A stretch of DNA of 34,454 bases, from NCBI GenBank assembly GCA_035352715.1, contig DAOPYE010000020.1, positions 1 through 34,454 of the forward strand, given 5' to 3'. Under the pieces are notes generated by a model, which was not told the DNA's origin, made no database searches, and saw only the letters and a program-made list of their open reading frames with translations. A program made the translations under genes and the position numbers. Positions 15,850 through 24,646 of the stretch are shown one piece after another; the first letter of the stretch is position 1; each line of letters begins with the position of its first letter. Origin of the DNA: DAOPYE01 sp035352715 (GTDB taxonomy: Bacteria; Acidobacteriota; Holophagae; Holophagales; Holophagaceae).

Positions 15850-16161
15850 CTACTTCACGTACGAGCAGCAGTAGTCCACCGGTACGGGAACGCGAAGCTG
15901 GAACTTGGCATTCGCGGGCACCTCGAAGGCTTCGCCTTCGCTGAACTGCTTCCAGTCCGCGCCGGGGAGCTTCACATCCATGGAGCCGCCGAGCATTTCC
16001 ATGATCTCCTTGTCGCCCGTTCCGAACTCGTATTCGCCCGGGAGCATGATGCCCAGCGTCTTCTTGGTGCCATCCGCGAACAGGATGGTGCGGCTGGTGA
16101 CCTTGCCCTCGAAATAGACGTTGGCCTTCTTGATGGCGGTCACGTTCTCGAAACGATCCAT
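15850..16161 (-). CDS. ppnP: Pyrimidine/purine nucleoside phosphorylase PpnP
   Basis: A 103-residue protein of the PpnP (YaiE, DUF1255) family, small cupin-fold enzymes that split nucleosides with phosphate into base and ribose 1-phosphate. Recognisable features are NVYFEGKVTSRTI, KTLGIMLPGEYEFGT, the EIMEMLGGSM strand, the GEAFEVPANAKFQL core and a C-terminal DYCCSY. Full length. GAGGAAG precedes the ATG. It starts 64 bases after the large FAD oxidoreductase gene on the same strand and could be the last gene of that operon. Confidence 0.92.
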   Translation of the reverse strand: MDRFENVTAIKKANVYFEGKVTSRTILFADGTKKTLGIMLPGEYEFGTGDKEIMEMLGGSMDVKLPGADWKQFSEGEAFEVPANAKFQLRVPVPVDYCCSYVK

Positions 16162-16225
16162 GAGGCTTCCTCGTGTGTCCGGCAGAGATTGGGCCGGTGG
16201 AATGGGGTGGTTGATGGGCGTTGGT

Positions 16226-19200
16226 TCAGAAGGTCAGCGCTACGGCCTTGGCGGCTTCCTGCTTGAATTTCTCGATCCAGTCGGGGCCGGAGATCCGCTC
16301 CGCCAGGGCCACGGCGAGGTGCTTGGGCTGGGCCAGCTTGCGGTTGCGCCCCAGTCCCTGGATGCAGGATGGGCAGTTGGTCAGGATCGTGGCGTGGGCG
16401 CTCTTCGATTCATGCAGCGCCTCCTTGAGAGCTTCGCGCTTGCGGTGCAGCATGGCATCGGTGATATCGGGGCGCGAAACCGAAAGCGTGCCTGCTTCGG
16501 AACAGCAGTGGGGAACGGCTTTCACGGATCCGAAGCTGCCCAGCTTCGAGATCACGTCGATGGCCTTGCCGCCCAGGCTGTCATGGCAGGGCGCGTGGTA
16601 GAGGAAGCCTTCGCTTGTTCCGTCGGATTCCAGCTTCAATCCCTTCTCGAGCGCGTACTGCGCCACATCCAGCAGGCGATCGCCGAACAGATGCTCGGCT
16701 TCCATCTTCTCCAGTCCCTCGCGGCAGGTGCCGCAGGTGATGATGCAGGCGTCGAAGTGCAGGTGCGAGAACATCTCGCGAATCTGGTTGAAGAGGATGG
16801 TGTCGCGCAGCACCAAGCTGGCGTACTGATCCTGCTTGCCATTGACGAGCGAGGGGAAGCCGCAGCACAGGAAGGGCGGGGGCAGCACCACGCGCGTTCC
16901 CAACTGGATCAGCACGTGAATGGCGGCCATGGAGATATCCGAGAACATGCGTTCGGAACCGCAGCCGGGGAAATAGAACACGGTTCCCGTGGCCTCGCCT
17001 TCGGGCTCGAAGACCATGGCCTGATCGGGCTCGCAGGGGGGCAGCAGATCGCGCAGCGTGTCCGCGGGAACGGGCGGCATGGAGGATTTCACCAGCCGCA
17101 GCGGATAGAGCGGTGAGGAGCCCTCCTTGGGTTGCAGGGGCGCCGCCAGCACCTGTCCGATGCGCTGCGCCGCGCCGCCCAGGCGCAACACGGAAGCTCG
17201 GAACAGCTTGTTGTAGACGTTGGAGCGGCTCTCCAGATAGCCCAGGGTGGCCTGCGTCATGATGGGCTTGTGCTTGTATCCCGCGTGCAGCAGGATCTCG
17301 CGTTCCAGGATGGAGACTTCACCCGTATCAATATCCACGGGGCAGGGGGTCGCGCACTTGTGGCAGATGGTGCAGTGGTCCGCCACTTCTTCCAGCCATC
17401 GCAACAGCTCAAAGGGCTCGCTGCGCTTGCGTTGTGCTCCGCGCTGGGCGTCGTAGAGCATCGCCTCGATCAGGCTGCCGATCGCCAGGTTCTTGTTGCG
17501 TGGATGGAAGAACAGGCTGCGCGCGGGATGGAAGACGCAGCAGTCAGGCTTGCACTTGCCGCAGCGGATGCAGTGCGCGATCCTGCGGGCCAGTTCTTCC
17601 AACTGTCCGTACTGCAGGATGCGGGCTTCCAGTTCCAGCAGGTTGAAGCTGGGCGTGAAGATCCGCTTCAGGGCTTCGTAGTCTTCCAGCTTGCCGGGGT
17701 TCATCAGGCCCGCGGGGTCCACTTCCTTGCGGTAGGCGCTCAGTTCTTCGATGCGCGCCTTCTCCATGTATTTCAGCTTGGTGACGCCGATGCCATGCTC
17801 GCCCGAGACGACGCCGCCCATCTCCATGACCTTGGCCATGACGATGTCGATGACGTGGTCCGCGCGATCCAGCATCTCGCGATCATTCGACATAACCGGA
17901 ACATTCACGTGCACGTTGCCATCGCCCGCGTGCATGTGCGTGGCCAGCACGATGCGTCGATCGCGGACCTCCCGGCTGACCTCGTCCAGCTCTTCCAGGA
18001 TGGCGGGGTAGCCGCGCAGCAGGGCCTGGATATCGGAGCGCAGGCTCTTGAGGGCCGTCATGGCGCGCAGGCTGTGCTCGTCCAGTCCTTCCAGAGTCTC
18101 GCGGGCCTGGGCGCAGCGTTCCAGCGCGGTCGGCAGCTTGGCGGCGAGGCTTTCGCCATCGTCCGTGCTGAGACGCCGACGGAAAATAGCCTCCGCCCGG
18201 GTCAGGAAACGGCGCTGGGTATGGCGCTCCTCGTGAATGTTCAGCTCGTCGATGAAGCGCGTGAAATCGGCAAGCACCTCGATGGGGATGACGATGTCCT
18301 CGTTCATCTTGAAGGCGTTGGTGCGCTTGGCGATGGCGGACAGGCGCTTGCGGTCGTTCCAGAACACCTTGCCTTCGGCCGCATTTCTGGCCTCGAAGAG
18401 TTCCGTGTTGCCGTGATGCTCCAGGATGGTGCGGATGCGCTCCACGCCGGTGCGGGCTTCCTCGTCGCTGTGTCCCACCACGTCGATGAGCAGCACCGCC
18501 TTGGGGGTCTCCGCGCGGGCGGCCTTCACCTTGTAGTTGATGGCGCGGACGTACTCGTCGTCGAAATGCTCCAGCGCCAGCAGTGTCTCTTTCCCTTCAT
18601 CGGGGAAGGGGAAGGCCTTGGTGATCTCCTGAATGGCGCGGCTGGCCTCGTCCATATCGGCGCCGAAGAACTCGAGGCAGAGGGTGCGCTGGGCTTCGAA
18701 CTTGGGGTAGAGGACAAAGCGGGCGGAGGTGATCACGCCGTCCGTGCCCTCCTTCTGCATGCCCGGAAGTCCCTTCAGCGCCTTGTTCGTGATGTCCTTC
18801 CACAGGCCCTTCTTGCGGATCTCACTGCCCATCAGTTCGATGCGCTTGGCTAACTGGCCATTGCTGGCGTCCACGACCTCGAAGGTGACGGTGTCCTGGG
18901 GCAGGATCTTGCGCAGCCGGTGGTCCGTGCGGTGGATGATCCAGGTGCGGCCCGTGGGCATGGCCATGCGCCATTCCACGAGATTGTCGATGCAGGTGCC
19001 CCAGCGCACGGCCATCTTGCCGCCGGCATTCTCGGCGATGTTGCCGCCGATGCTCGAAGCCCAGGCGCTGGTGGGATCCGTGGCGAAGACGAGGCCCCGC
19101 TCCTCGGCATATTCCATCGCCTTTTCCGTGATGACGCCTGCTTCCACTTCCACGATGGCCGCTTCGCGCTCGCTGCCGTCATCGAGCTGGAATCGCTGCG

Positions 19201-19909
19201 GACGGATGCCCCGGATGTGGTTCAACTTCTCGGCGTTGATCACCACGCAATCCGGGTGCAGCGGAACAGCACCTCCCGTGAGCCCGGTGCCAGCGCCGCG
19301 GGGCACGGCCTTCAACCCGAGGTGCGCGATGGCGGTGAGCAGCGGGGCGACCTGTTCCTCCTTGTCCGGCATGACGACGACCAGCGGCAGGAACAAGCGC
19401 CAGTCCGTTGCATCGGTGGCGTGGCTGACGATGGAGAATGGATCGAACAGCACATTATCGGTGCCGATAATGGCGCCCAGCTCGCGCTTGATGCGTCGGC
19501 GTCGCTCGGGGGCTTCGTCGATTTCGGCGCGGAAGTGGCTCAGGGTCGCGTGGCAGACCTTGAGCACCTCCAGGACGCGCGCTTCGCCATTGGCGTTGCG
19601 CTCGATGATGGACAGCGCTTTCTCGGCGTTGCCGAAGAGCCTGCGGCGGCGCGTGGCCGAATCCAGCAGCTCTTGGTACAGGAAGGGATTCCGATGATGG
19701 ATCAGCAGTTCGCCGAAAAAGCGCATGAGCAGGCGTGCCGAACGGCCCGTGACGCGGCGGCCGCGCAGCTCTTCCAGCGTGCGGATGTGTTCGCTTGGAA
19801 GGATCAGCGAAAGGGCCCTTGGATCGTCCGCGGAGGTGTAGTTGAACGGCACTTCGCGAATGCCTTGGACAGGCTGGGGGGCGTCAGGGGAAATGATCAC
19901 AGATTCCAT
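16226..19909 (-). CDS. Giant DUF3683-type FAD/Fe-S/CCG oxidoreductase
   Basis: A 1227-residue single-chain flavo-iron-sulfur enzyme. Domains in order: a ~140-residue N-terminal region typical of DUF3683 proteins; an FAD-binding PCMH domain with VPRGAGTGLTGGAVP near 200-214; an FAD-oxidase C domain with HMHAGDGNVHVN near 658 and GEHGIGVTKL; two 4Fe-4S motifs, CIRCGKCKPDCC near 779 and CTICHKCATPCP near 845; and two CCG-type domains, CCGFPS near 1015 and HCCSEAG near 1134. It thus joins GlcD- and GlcF-like parts of D-2-hydroxyacid (lactate or glycolate) dehydrogenases. The substrate cannot be read from sequence. The lack of membrane segments suggests a cytoplasmic or membrane-peripheral enzyme. 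It starts 17 bases after the BrkB-fusion gene, so it is very likely co-transcribed. Confidence 0.9.
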   Translation of the reverse strand: MESVIISPDAPQPVQGIREVPFNYTSADDPRALSLILPSEHIRTLEELRGRRVTGRSARLLMRFFGELLIHHRNPFLYQELLDSATRRRRLFGNAEKALSIIERNANGEARVLEVLKVCHATLSHFRAEIDEAPERRRRIKRELGAIIGTDNVLFDPFSIVSHATDATDWRLFLPLVVVMPDKEEQVAPLLTAIAHLGLKAVPRGAGTGLTGGAVPLHPDCVVINAEKLNHIRGIRPQRFQLDDGSEREAAIVEVEAGVITEKAMEYAEERGLVFATDPTSAWASSIGGNIAENAGGKMAVRWGTCIDNLVEWRMAMPTGRTWIIHRTDHRLRKILPQDTVTFEVVDASNGQLAKRIELMGSEIRKKGLWKDITNKALKGLPGMQKEGTDGVITSARFVLYPKFEAQRTLCLEFFGADMDEASRAIQEITKAFPFPDEGKETLLALEHFDDEYVRAINYKVKAARAETPKAVLLIDVVGHSDEEARTGVERIRTILEHHGNTELFEARNAAEGKVFWNDRKRLSAIAKRTNAFKMNEDIVIPIEVLADFTRFIDELNIHEERHTQRRFLTRAEAIFRRRLSTDDGESLAAKLPTALERCAQARETLEGLDEHSLRAMTALKSLRSDIQALLRGYPAILEELDEVSREVRDRRIVLATHMHAGDGNVHVNVPVMSNDREMLDRADHVIDIVMAKVMEMGGVVSGEHGIGVTKLKYMEKARIEELSAYRKEVDPAGLMNPGKLEDYEALKRIFTPSFNLLELEARILQYGQLEELARRIAHCIRCGKCKPDCCVFHPARSLFFHPRNKNLAIGSLIEAMLYDAQRGAQRKRSEPFELLRWLEEVADHCTICHKCATPCPVDIDTGEVSILEREILLHAGYKHKPIMTQATLGYLESRSNVYNKLFRASVLRLGGAAQRIGQVLAAPLQPKEGSSPLYPLRLVKSSMPPVPADTLRDLLPPCEPDQAMVFEPEGEATGTVFYFPGCGSERMFSDISMAAIHVLIQLGTRVVLPPPFLCCGFPSLVNGKQDQYASLVLRDTILFNQIREMFSHLHFDACIITCGTCREGLEKMEAEHLFGDRLLDVAQYALEKGLKLESDGTSEGFLYHAPCHDSLGGKAIDVISKLGSFGSVKAVPHCCSEAGTLSVSRPDITDAMLHRKREALKEALHESKSAHATILTNCPSCIQGLGRNRKLAQPKHLAVALAERISGPDWIEKFKQEAAKAVALTF

Positions 19910-19926
19910 ATGAAAGGATACCTCGA

Positions 19927-21492
19927 TCAGGCCTCGGCCGAAGTGGCGAGGGCGGTGCTATTCGCAGATGCATGAGTGGTTCTGGATCCCGGCCCGAAAA
20001 GGTTCATGAGGCGCCCCCAGGCGGAATCCGGATCCATAAGGCATATGCCTTTATGATCCATTTGGATAATGCTTTCGCTTGCGAAGCTCCTCAGCACTTC
20101 GAGCGCATCCTCCAGCGCGCAGCCCGTGGCCTGGGCCAGTTCTTCCGCTGAGTGGCAGGGGGACGAGGGGCGCAGCAGATGCAACAGGATGGCGGCCTCC
20201 GTCCAGTTGCGGGAAAGCGTGTCCATGGCGATATCCGTCTCCCGCATGCGCCTTGAGAATTCCCGGAGCATGTGCAGGCCAATCCGCTCGCTTTCCCGCA
20301 GCAGATGTTGGAACAACGCCGCGTTGATGATGACCAGTTCGCAGTCGGTGGTGGCGATGGCGGTGGCGGTGCGCGCCAGCCCCATGAGGGTTGCCATCTC
20401 GCCGAAGTATTGCCCTGGCCCCATCTCGGCCAACAGTTTGCGGGTTTGTCCCGAGCGTCGCTCCAGGCGGATGGTTCCAGCGATCACGAAATACATTTCG
20501 CGGTCCTCGGAGCCTTCGCTGAAAATCGTGGCACCGGCCGGGAACAGCCGACCGAACTTGTGGTAGAGGCGCTGGTTCCGCGAGGCGTACGGCAACCGTC
20601 CCGTCCGCGGCGAATCCGCTCGCTGCTGCTCGGAACCATCCAGAAGGCTGTGTTCCAGCAGCAGCAGATCCCTGCGCTGGTAGGACGACATCAGCTCTGC
20701 GCAGAACAGAAACAGCAGGGCGGCGTAGAAGACCCAGATCACCAGGACCACAACGGTTTCAAGGGAACCGAAGATCTCGTGGTAGCCCGTGTGATGTGCG
20801 ATGTACCAGGCGAAGAGATGTTTCGCGGGTTCCAGCAGGGCCGCGAAGAGCAGGCTTCCTGTTGCCAGGATGCGCAAAGAGGGGCGCGTGGTCGGAATGA
20901 TGCGGTAGACCGCGATCACGAAGAGGGTGGATGCGATCCATGGCAGTACGTAGCGCATCAGCGCGCCTTGATGCAGCAGGGCGGCCAGTGTTGTGAACAG
21001 CACGCTGGTCAGGGCGACGCCCCAGCCCAAGGGGATCATGGCGATGGCGAGCAGCTTCGACTGGATGTAGTTCCGCTGCGTGCGGGCGCGAAAGGAGATG
21101 TTCAGCGCGGTCTCCATCGCGCCGAAGATGAGCGAAGACAGCCAGATCAGCGTCCCGACGCCAATCCAGCCCAGCACCCGCAGCTTCTCGTCGATGCGTC
21201 CCAGCTGGCTCAACAACTGGCCGGAAAACCCCGGATGGAAGCTCTCTAGGGCGAGCGTCAGGCGCGTCTGGGCTTCGAATTGAGCGCCGAGCACCCGTCC
21301 CGCGACCATGACGGACAGGATGAAGAGGGGGATGATGGAAAGGAAGGCGTAAAGCGCAATGGCGGCGGCCTGGTTTGCGTCGCCGTTCCTCATGAAATTG
21401 CCCACGGCATCCCAAAGCACATCCGCCAGACCGTGCAGCCGAGCCATCCAAGGATGGACAGGGGCGAGCGAAGTCTGGCGGTGTGCGTTCAT
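19927..21492 (-). CDS. BrkB/YihY membrane protein fused to a cyclic-nucleotide-binding domain
   Basis: A 521-residue protein with an unusual architecture. Residues ~25-285 form a YihY/BrkB six-helix membrane domain (NQAAAIALYAFLSIIPLFIL, WIGVGTLIWLSSLIFGAMETALN, IWVFYAALLFLFCAELMSSY). A basic linker leads to a CRP-like cNMP-binding domain near 310-425, with the phosphate-binding cassette FGEMATLMGLARTATAIA near 362-379. The last ~90 residues contain a winged-helix-like segment (SAEELAQATGCALEDALEVL near 455) and a low-complexity tail. BrkB proteins were once called ribonuclease BN, but their function is unsettled. The fusion suggests control of the membrane part by a nucleotide or redox ligand. 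GGGAGAG precedes the ATG, 24 bases after the PEPCK-like gene. Confidence 0.9.
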   Translation of the reverse strand: MNAHRQTSLAPVHPWMARLHGLADVLWDAVGNFMRNGDANQAAAIALYAFLSIIPLFILSVMVAGRVLGAQFEAQTRLTLALESFHPGFSGQLLSQLGRIDEKLRVLGWIGVGTLIWLSSLIFGAMETALNISFRARTQRNYIQSKLLAIAMIPLGWGVALTSVLFTTLAALLHQGALMRYVLPWIASTLFVIAVYRIIPTTRPSLRILATGSLLFAALLEPAKHLFAWYIAHHTGYHEIFGSLETVVVLVIWVFYAALLFLFCAELMSSYQRRDLLLLEHSLLDGSEQQRADSPRTGRLPYASRNQRLYHKFGRLFPAGATIFSEGSEDREMYFVIAGTIRLERRSGQTRKLLAEMGPGQYFGEMATLMGLARTATAIATTDCELVIINAALFQHLLRESERIGLHMLREFSRRMRETDIAMDTLSRNWTEAAILLHLLRPSSPCHSAEELAQATGCALEDALEVLRSFASESIIQMDHKGICLMDPDSAWGRLMNLFGPGSRTTHASANSTALATSAEA

Positions 21493-21516
21493 GGCCGGAT
21501 CTCTCCCGGCGCGAGA

Positions 21517-23280
21517 TCAGGCCTCAAGCATGTCCAGCAGGGCCTTGGCAGCGGCTTCAGGTCCCGTGGTTTCCATGCCGGGGATGGCCAGTCGCGTGCG
21601 GAGTTGGCCCACGAAGAGGCCCTTGTCAAAGGCCGTCTGGAAGATGGGGCGCGCCGCGATCTCGTGCAGTTCCTTGAAGTGGGGAGCGCCGAAAGGATTC
21701 GCAAAGTAGCTGTGCGTAAGGCCTTCCTGGGTGGTCGTTCCCTTGCTCATGGCGTTGCCGGCGCGGAAGGTGCTGATGGCTTCCTCCGCGTTGTCGAAAC
21801 GCTGAAGCACGGGGCTGCCCTCGTTCACTTCTTCGTAGTTGTTGCCATAGAGAATGAAGTCGAGAGGATAGCCGTGCAGCACCTCATCCAGGGTGGTGAT
21901 GGGGATCACCACGCGGGCGTTGCGCTTCTGTGGGCTGAAGAAGATGGCGCGATCCATCTGCTTGAATGTGTAGTCGGCGCCCAGGTCGTCCAAGCGCACG
22001 AAGGCGCCGGTCTCGGTGCCGTATCCGAGGATGCGTCCTTCCGCATCCACCTCAAGGCTGCCCATGTCGTCGGCAACGATGCGGATTTCACGGATGCGGC
22101 CCTCTCCCAGCTTGCGGAAGGCTTCGAGAGATTCGGACTTGCCCGTGGCCGTGTCGCCGATGATGAGGATATTGGCGTTGCGGCCGCTCTTCATCATGAT
22201 CCGCATCATGGCGCCGTGGTATGGCATGCGACCGCGCTTCACCATCGCCACGTTGTGCAGCGTCAGCAGCATCTTCTTCAGGTAGCCGAAGTAACTGAAT
22301 TCCGGCTTGCCAGGGACGGCGCCCACCAGCAATCCTTCGGCAGTTTCGTGAATGACGGTCGGCACCTTGTAGGTCGAGGACAGCTCTTCGGGCACGCCAT
22401 ACATGAAAATGGCGGCAGGGCCCTTGGCGATCTGCTCGTCGGTGGCCAGGTCAAAGAGATTGGCCAACGCACAGCCCATGCCCATGAACATCTTGTGGAA
22501 ATAGACGAACATGACCATGGGGCCCACCTGGGCCGGATAGCAGATCCATTCGGTCGGATTCGGCTTGAAGCCCGCGAGGGGGTTTTCCGATACGGGAGTG
22601 AAGCTGCCCGTGCGCTTGTTGCTGGGCGGATCTAGGATCAACGGAGGATCGATCCAGACCTGACGGATGAAGGGCAGATCCTTGAGTTGCTCCCGGAAGG
22701 GCTCGGGCAGGGGCGAGGCCTTGGGAACGGCGATGAGGCCCACGTTGCAGCCCGCGGGAACCTGGCGGTAGATGCGCGGGTGGTCGCCCAGGATGTTCTC
22801 GCACATATCGCGATAGGTGCTACGGATGAGGTGCGTCAACTCTTCGATGGTCGCGTTGAAGGCGCGGTAGGGGCGCTTGTCGGGGCCGCCCATGCGGTCC
22901 TCGGACTGGATGACCATGTAGCGGTCGAAAGAGCGCCAGTAGTCGTAGAGGGCTTCGACGAATTCCCACAGGGCCTTGCGGCCATCCGCGTCCACGAACT
23001 TGCGCGCCGCGGGAACAATGTTCACGGCTTCCTCGATGGGGAAGTCGCTCAGGATGCGGAACAACAGGATGATCTCGTCGAGATCCTCCTCCTCCGTCGC
23101 CGCGCCCGGCAAGACCTGGTTCACCAGCAGTGAACCGTTCGCCTGGAGATGCTCCACGAACAAGAACAGGATCCTGCGGAACACAGGACTTCCCAGAATC
23201 TCGTGTTTGGAAGCGCAGGTATTTCCGGCGGCCCGGATGATAACTTGCTTGCCTTCGCGGTCAACGATCTTGTGTTCCAT
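21517..23280 (-). CDS. Divergent PEP carboxykinase-like P-loop protein
   Basis: A 587-residue protein. Its C-terminal half follows the layout of ATP-dependent PEP carboxykinase. A YFGYLKKMLLTLHN segment resembles the YAGEMKK region, and the P-loop is GDTATGKSES (about 373-382) instead of the canonical GLSGTGKTT. VADDMGSLE near 398 sits at the kinase-2 position. FRAGNAMSKGTTTQEGLTHS and FANPFG near 505-528 match the family's C-terminal GTE...CFG block. The N-terminal ~250 residues are not standard PckA. It may be a true gluconeogenic or anaplerotic PEPCK variant or a kinase of the HPr kinase/PEPCK superfamily. GAGGA lies five bases before the ATG at 23280; an open stretch upstream looks noncoding. 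Confidence 0.65.
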   Translation of the reverse strand: MEHKIVDREGKQVIIRAAGNTCASKHEILGSPVFRRILFLFVEHLQANGSLLVNQVLPGAATEEEDLDEIILLFRILSDFPIEEAVNIVPAARKFVDADGRKALWEFVEALYDYWRSFDRYMVIQSEDRMGGPDKRPYRAFNATIEELTHLIRSTYRDMCENILGDHPRIYRQVPAGCNVGLIAVPKASPLPEPFREQLKDLPFIRQVWIDPPLILDPPSNKRTGSFTPVSENPLAGFKPNPTEWICYPAQVGPMVMFVYFHKMFMGMGCALANLFDLATDEQIAKGPAAIFMYGVPEELSSTYKVPTVIHETAEGLLVGAVPGKPEFSYFGYLKKMLLTLHNVAMVKRGRMPYHGAMMRIMMKSGRNANILIIGDTATGKSESLEAFRKLGEGRIREIRIVADDMGSLEVDAEGRILGYGTETGAFVRLDDLGADYTFKQMDRAIFFSPQKRNARVVIPITTLDEVLHGYPLDFILYGNNYEEVNEGSPVLQRFDNAEEAISTFRAGNAMSKGTTTQEGLTHSYFANPFGAPHFKELHEIAARPIFQTAFDKGLFVGQLRTRLAIPGMETTGPEAAAKALLDMLEA

Positions 23281-23425
23281 GTAGTCCTCAAAGCGGCCAC
23301 TCGGAAGAGCCGGAGCTGCCCTAACATGGTCCCTTGTAAGGGGTATTCCTGCAAGTCCTGGCTGCGGTTCTTCCGATGCAAAAAACGCATGGAGCGCACA
23401 CGCCGAGCAGCGAGGCAGATCGCGC
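23281..23425. other. Intergenic stretch between the HD-GYP and PEPCK-like genes
   Basis: 145 bp on the upstream side of the PEPCK-like gene. It presumably holds that operon's promoter and the end of the HD-GYP transcript. A short ATGC-GTTTTTT-GCAT inverted repeat (minus strand) is too weak to call a terminator. Confidence 0.35.
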
Positions 23426-24646
23426 CTAGGCCCGCAGTTGCTCCATCGCCAGGAAGTCGAAGGGGTTGATCTGCCAGTCTTCGGGGTCCTCGGCCGCCAC
23501 GATCTGAATCTCTCCCACGCGCTGCGAGAGATCCAGATCCTGTGGAGCGATATGTCGTTTTCGCCGGATGTCATAGATGACCCGGACCACGGGATGCAGC
23601 AGGCCTGTCCCGCCCTGCTGGATGACGACGGCGATCTGGTCGTTCTCGAGCCTGACGAGCGAGCCTACGGGGTAGATTCCGATGGATTGGATGAACTGCT
23701 GGACCAGCTCTTCGTCAAAGTGGAACTTGCTCCATTCGAAGAGCTTCTGAAGCGCGACGGAGGGTTCCATGGCCGTGTGATAAACGCGGTTCGAGGTGAT
23801 GGCGTCATAGACATCCACGATGGCAGCCATGCGCCCGAGCTGTGAGATGGCGTTGCTTTTGAGATCCCTCGGATACCCGGATCCACCGAACCGCTCATGG
23901 TGCTGGCCCACGATCTGGATGGCCACATCGGAAACCCCCGGGGTCTGCTCCAGGATTTCCAACCCCAGGGTGACGTGGGATTTCATGATGCCGAACTCAT
24001 CATCCGTGAGCTTGCTGGGCTTGTTCAGGATGGCATTGGGAACCTTCATCTTCCCGATGTCGTGAAGGATTGCCCCGATGCCCGCTTCCTGGATCGTGGC
24101 TCGGTCCATGCCCAGATAGCGGCAGAAGGAAATCATCAAGGTGGCAACGCTTACGGAATGCTGGAAGGTGTAAGTGTCGCGCTGCTTGATGCGGCAGAGG
24201 CTCACCAGCGTGCCTTGATTGCGAAGGATGGAGTCGGTGATCTGCTCGACGATGGGTTCGACGTGCTCCACCTCGAGCTGTTTCCCCATCCGGATATCCA
24301 TCAGAAGGTTCTGGATCACTTCATTGGCTTCGTTCTGGACGCGCTTGGCTGTGGCGAGTTCCTCGAGATGGGAGGTGCTGTAATGAATGGCGGCGGGCGC
24401 CGGGTTCAGGCTTGGTGCTGGTGCTTCTGCAGCCTCCACGATCGGCATCGGCCTGGGCTCGACATCGGAACCCTTGTCCGTGTCGATTTCCAATTCATCC
24501 ATTCCGATGGAGCGGATCTTCTGCAGGTCGGCTTCCTTTTTCAGAAGGAAGCGAGGCCAGAGAAACGAATGTTCCATCCAGCCAGAGTTGAGGTTGTGGA
24601 TGAACATTCCAATTCGCAAATCTTCCGGCTTAATTTTTTTGATCAT
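23426..24646 (-). CDS. HD-GYP domain cyclic-di-GMP phosphodiesterase
   Basis: A 406-residue protein expected to hydrolyse cyclic di-GMP. The N-terminal ~60 residues (IKPEDLRIGMFIHNLNSGW) match the DUF3391 domain that often precedes HD-GYP, and a proline-rich linker follows. The HD-GYP core has ILHDIGKMKVP with H195/D196, then GQHHERFGGSGYPRDL (HHE near 249-251, GSGYP near 255-259) and AAIVDVYDAITS. All key residues of active HD-GYP enzymes are visible. The ~100-residue C-terminal extension (YPVGSLVRLENDQIAVV) is common in this group. There is no transmembrane segment or receiver domain. It diverges from the pilin/comEA-like cluster across an AT-rich gap, so a role in surface behaviour is plausible but inferred. 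Confidence 0.93.
   Translation of the reverse strand: MIKKIKPEDLRIGMFIHNLNSGWMEHSFLWPRFLLKKEADLQKIRSIGMDELEIDTDKGSDVEPRPMPIVEAAEAPAPSLNPAPAAIHYSTSHLEELATAKRVQNEANEVIQNLLMDIRMGKQLEVEHVEPIVEQITDSILRNQGTLVSLCRIKQRDTYTFQHSVSVATLMISFCRYLGMDRATIQEAGIGAILHDIGKMKVPNAILNKPSKLTDDEFGIMKSHVTLGLEILEQTPGVSDVAIQIVGQHHERFGGSGYPRDLKSNAISQLGRMAAIVDVYDAITSNRVYHTAMEPSVALQKLFEWSKFHFDEELVQQFIQSIGIYPVGSLVRLENDQIAVVIQQGGTGLLHPVVRVIYDIRRKRHIAPQDLDLSQRVGEIQIVAAEDPEDWQINPFDFLAMEQLRA

Noticed and set aside
17132..18853. 573-codon open frame on the plus strand
   Set aside because: Antisense to the DUF3683 oxidoreductase; composition is a mirror of the real gene (rich in His, Gln, Ala, Val) with no family features.
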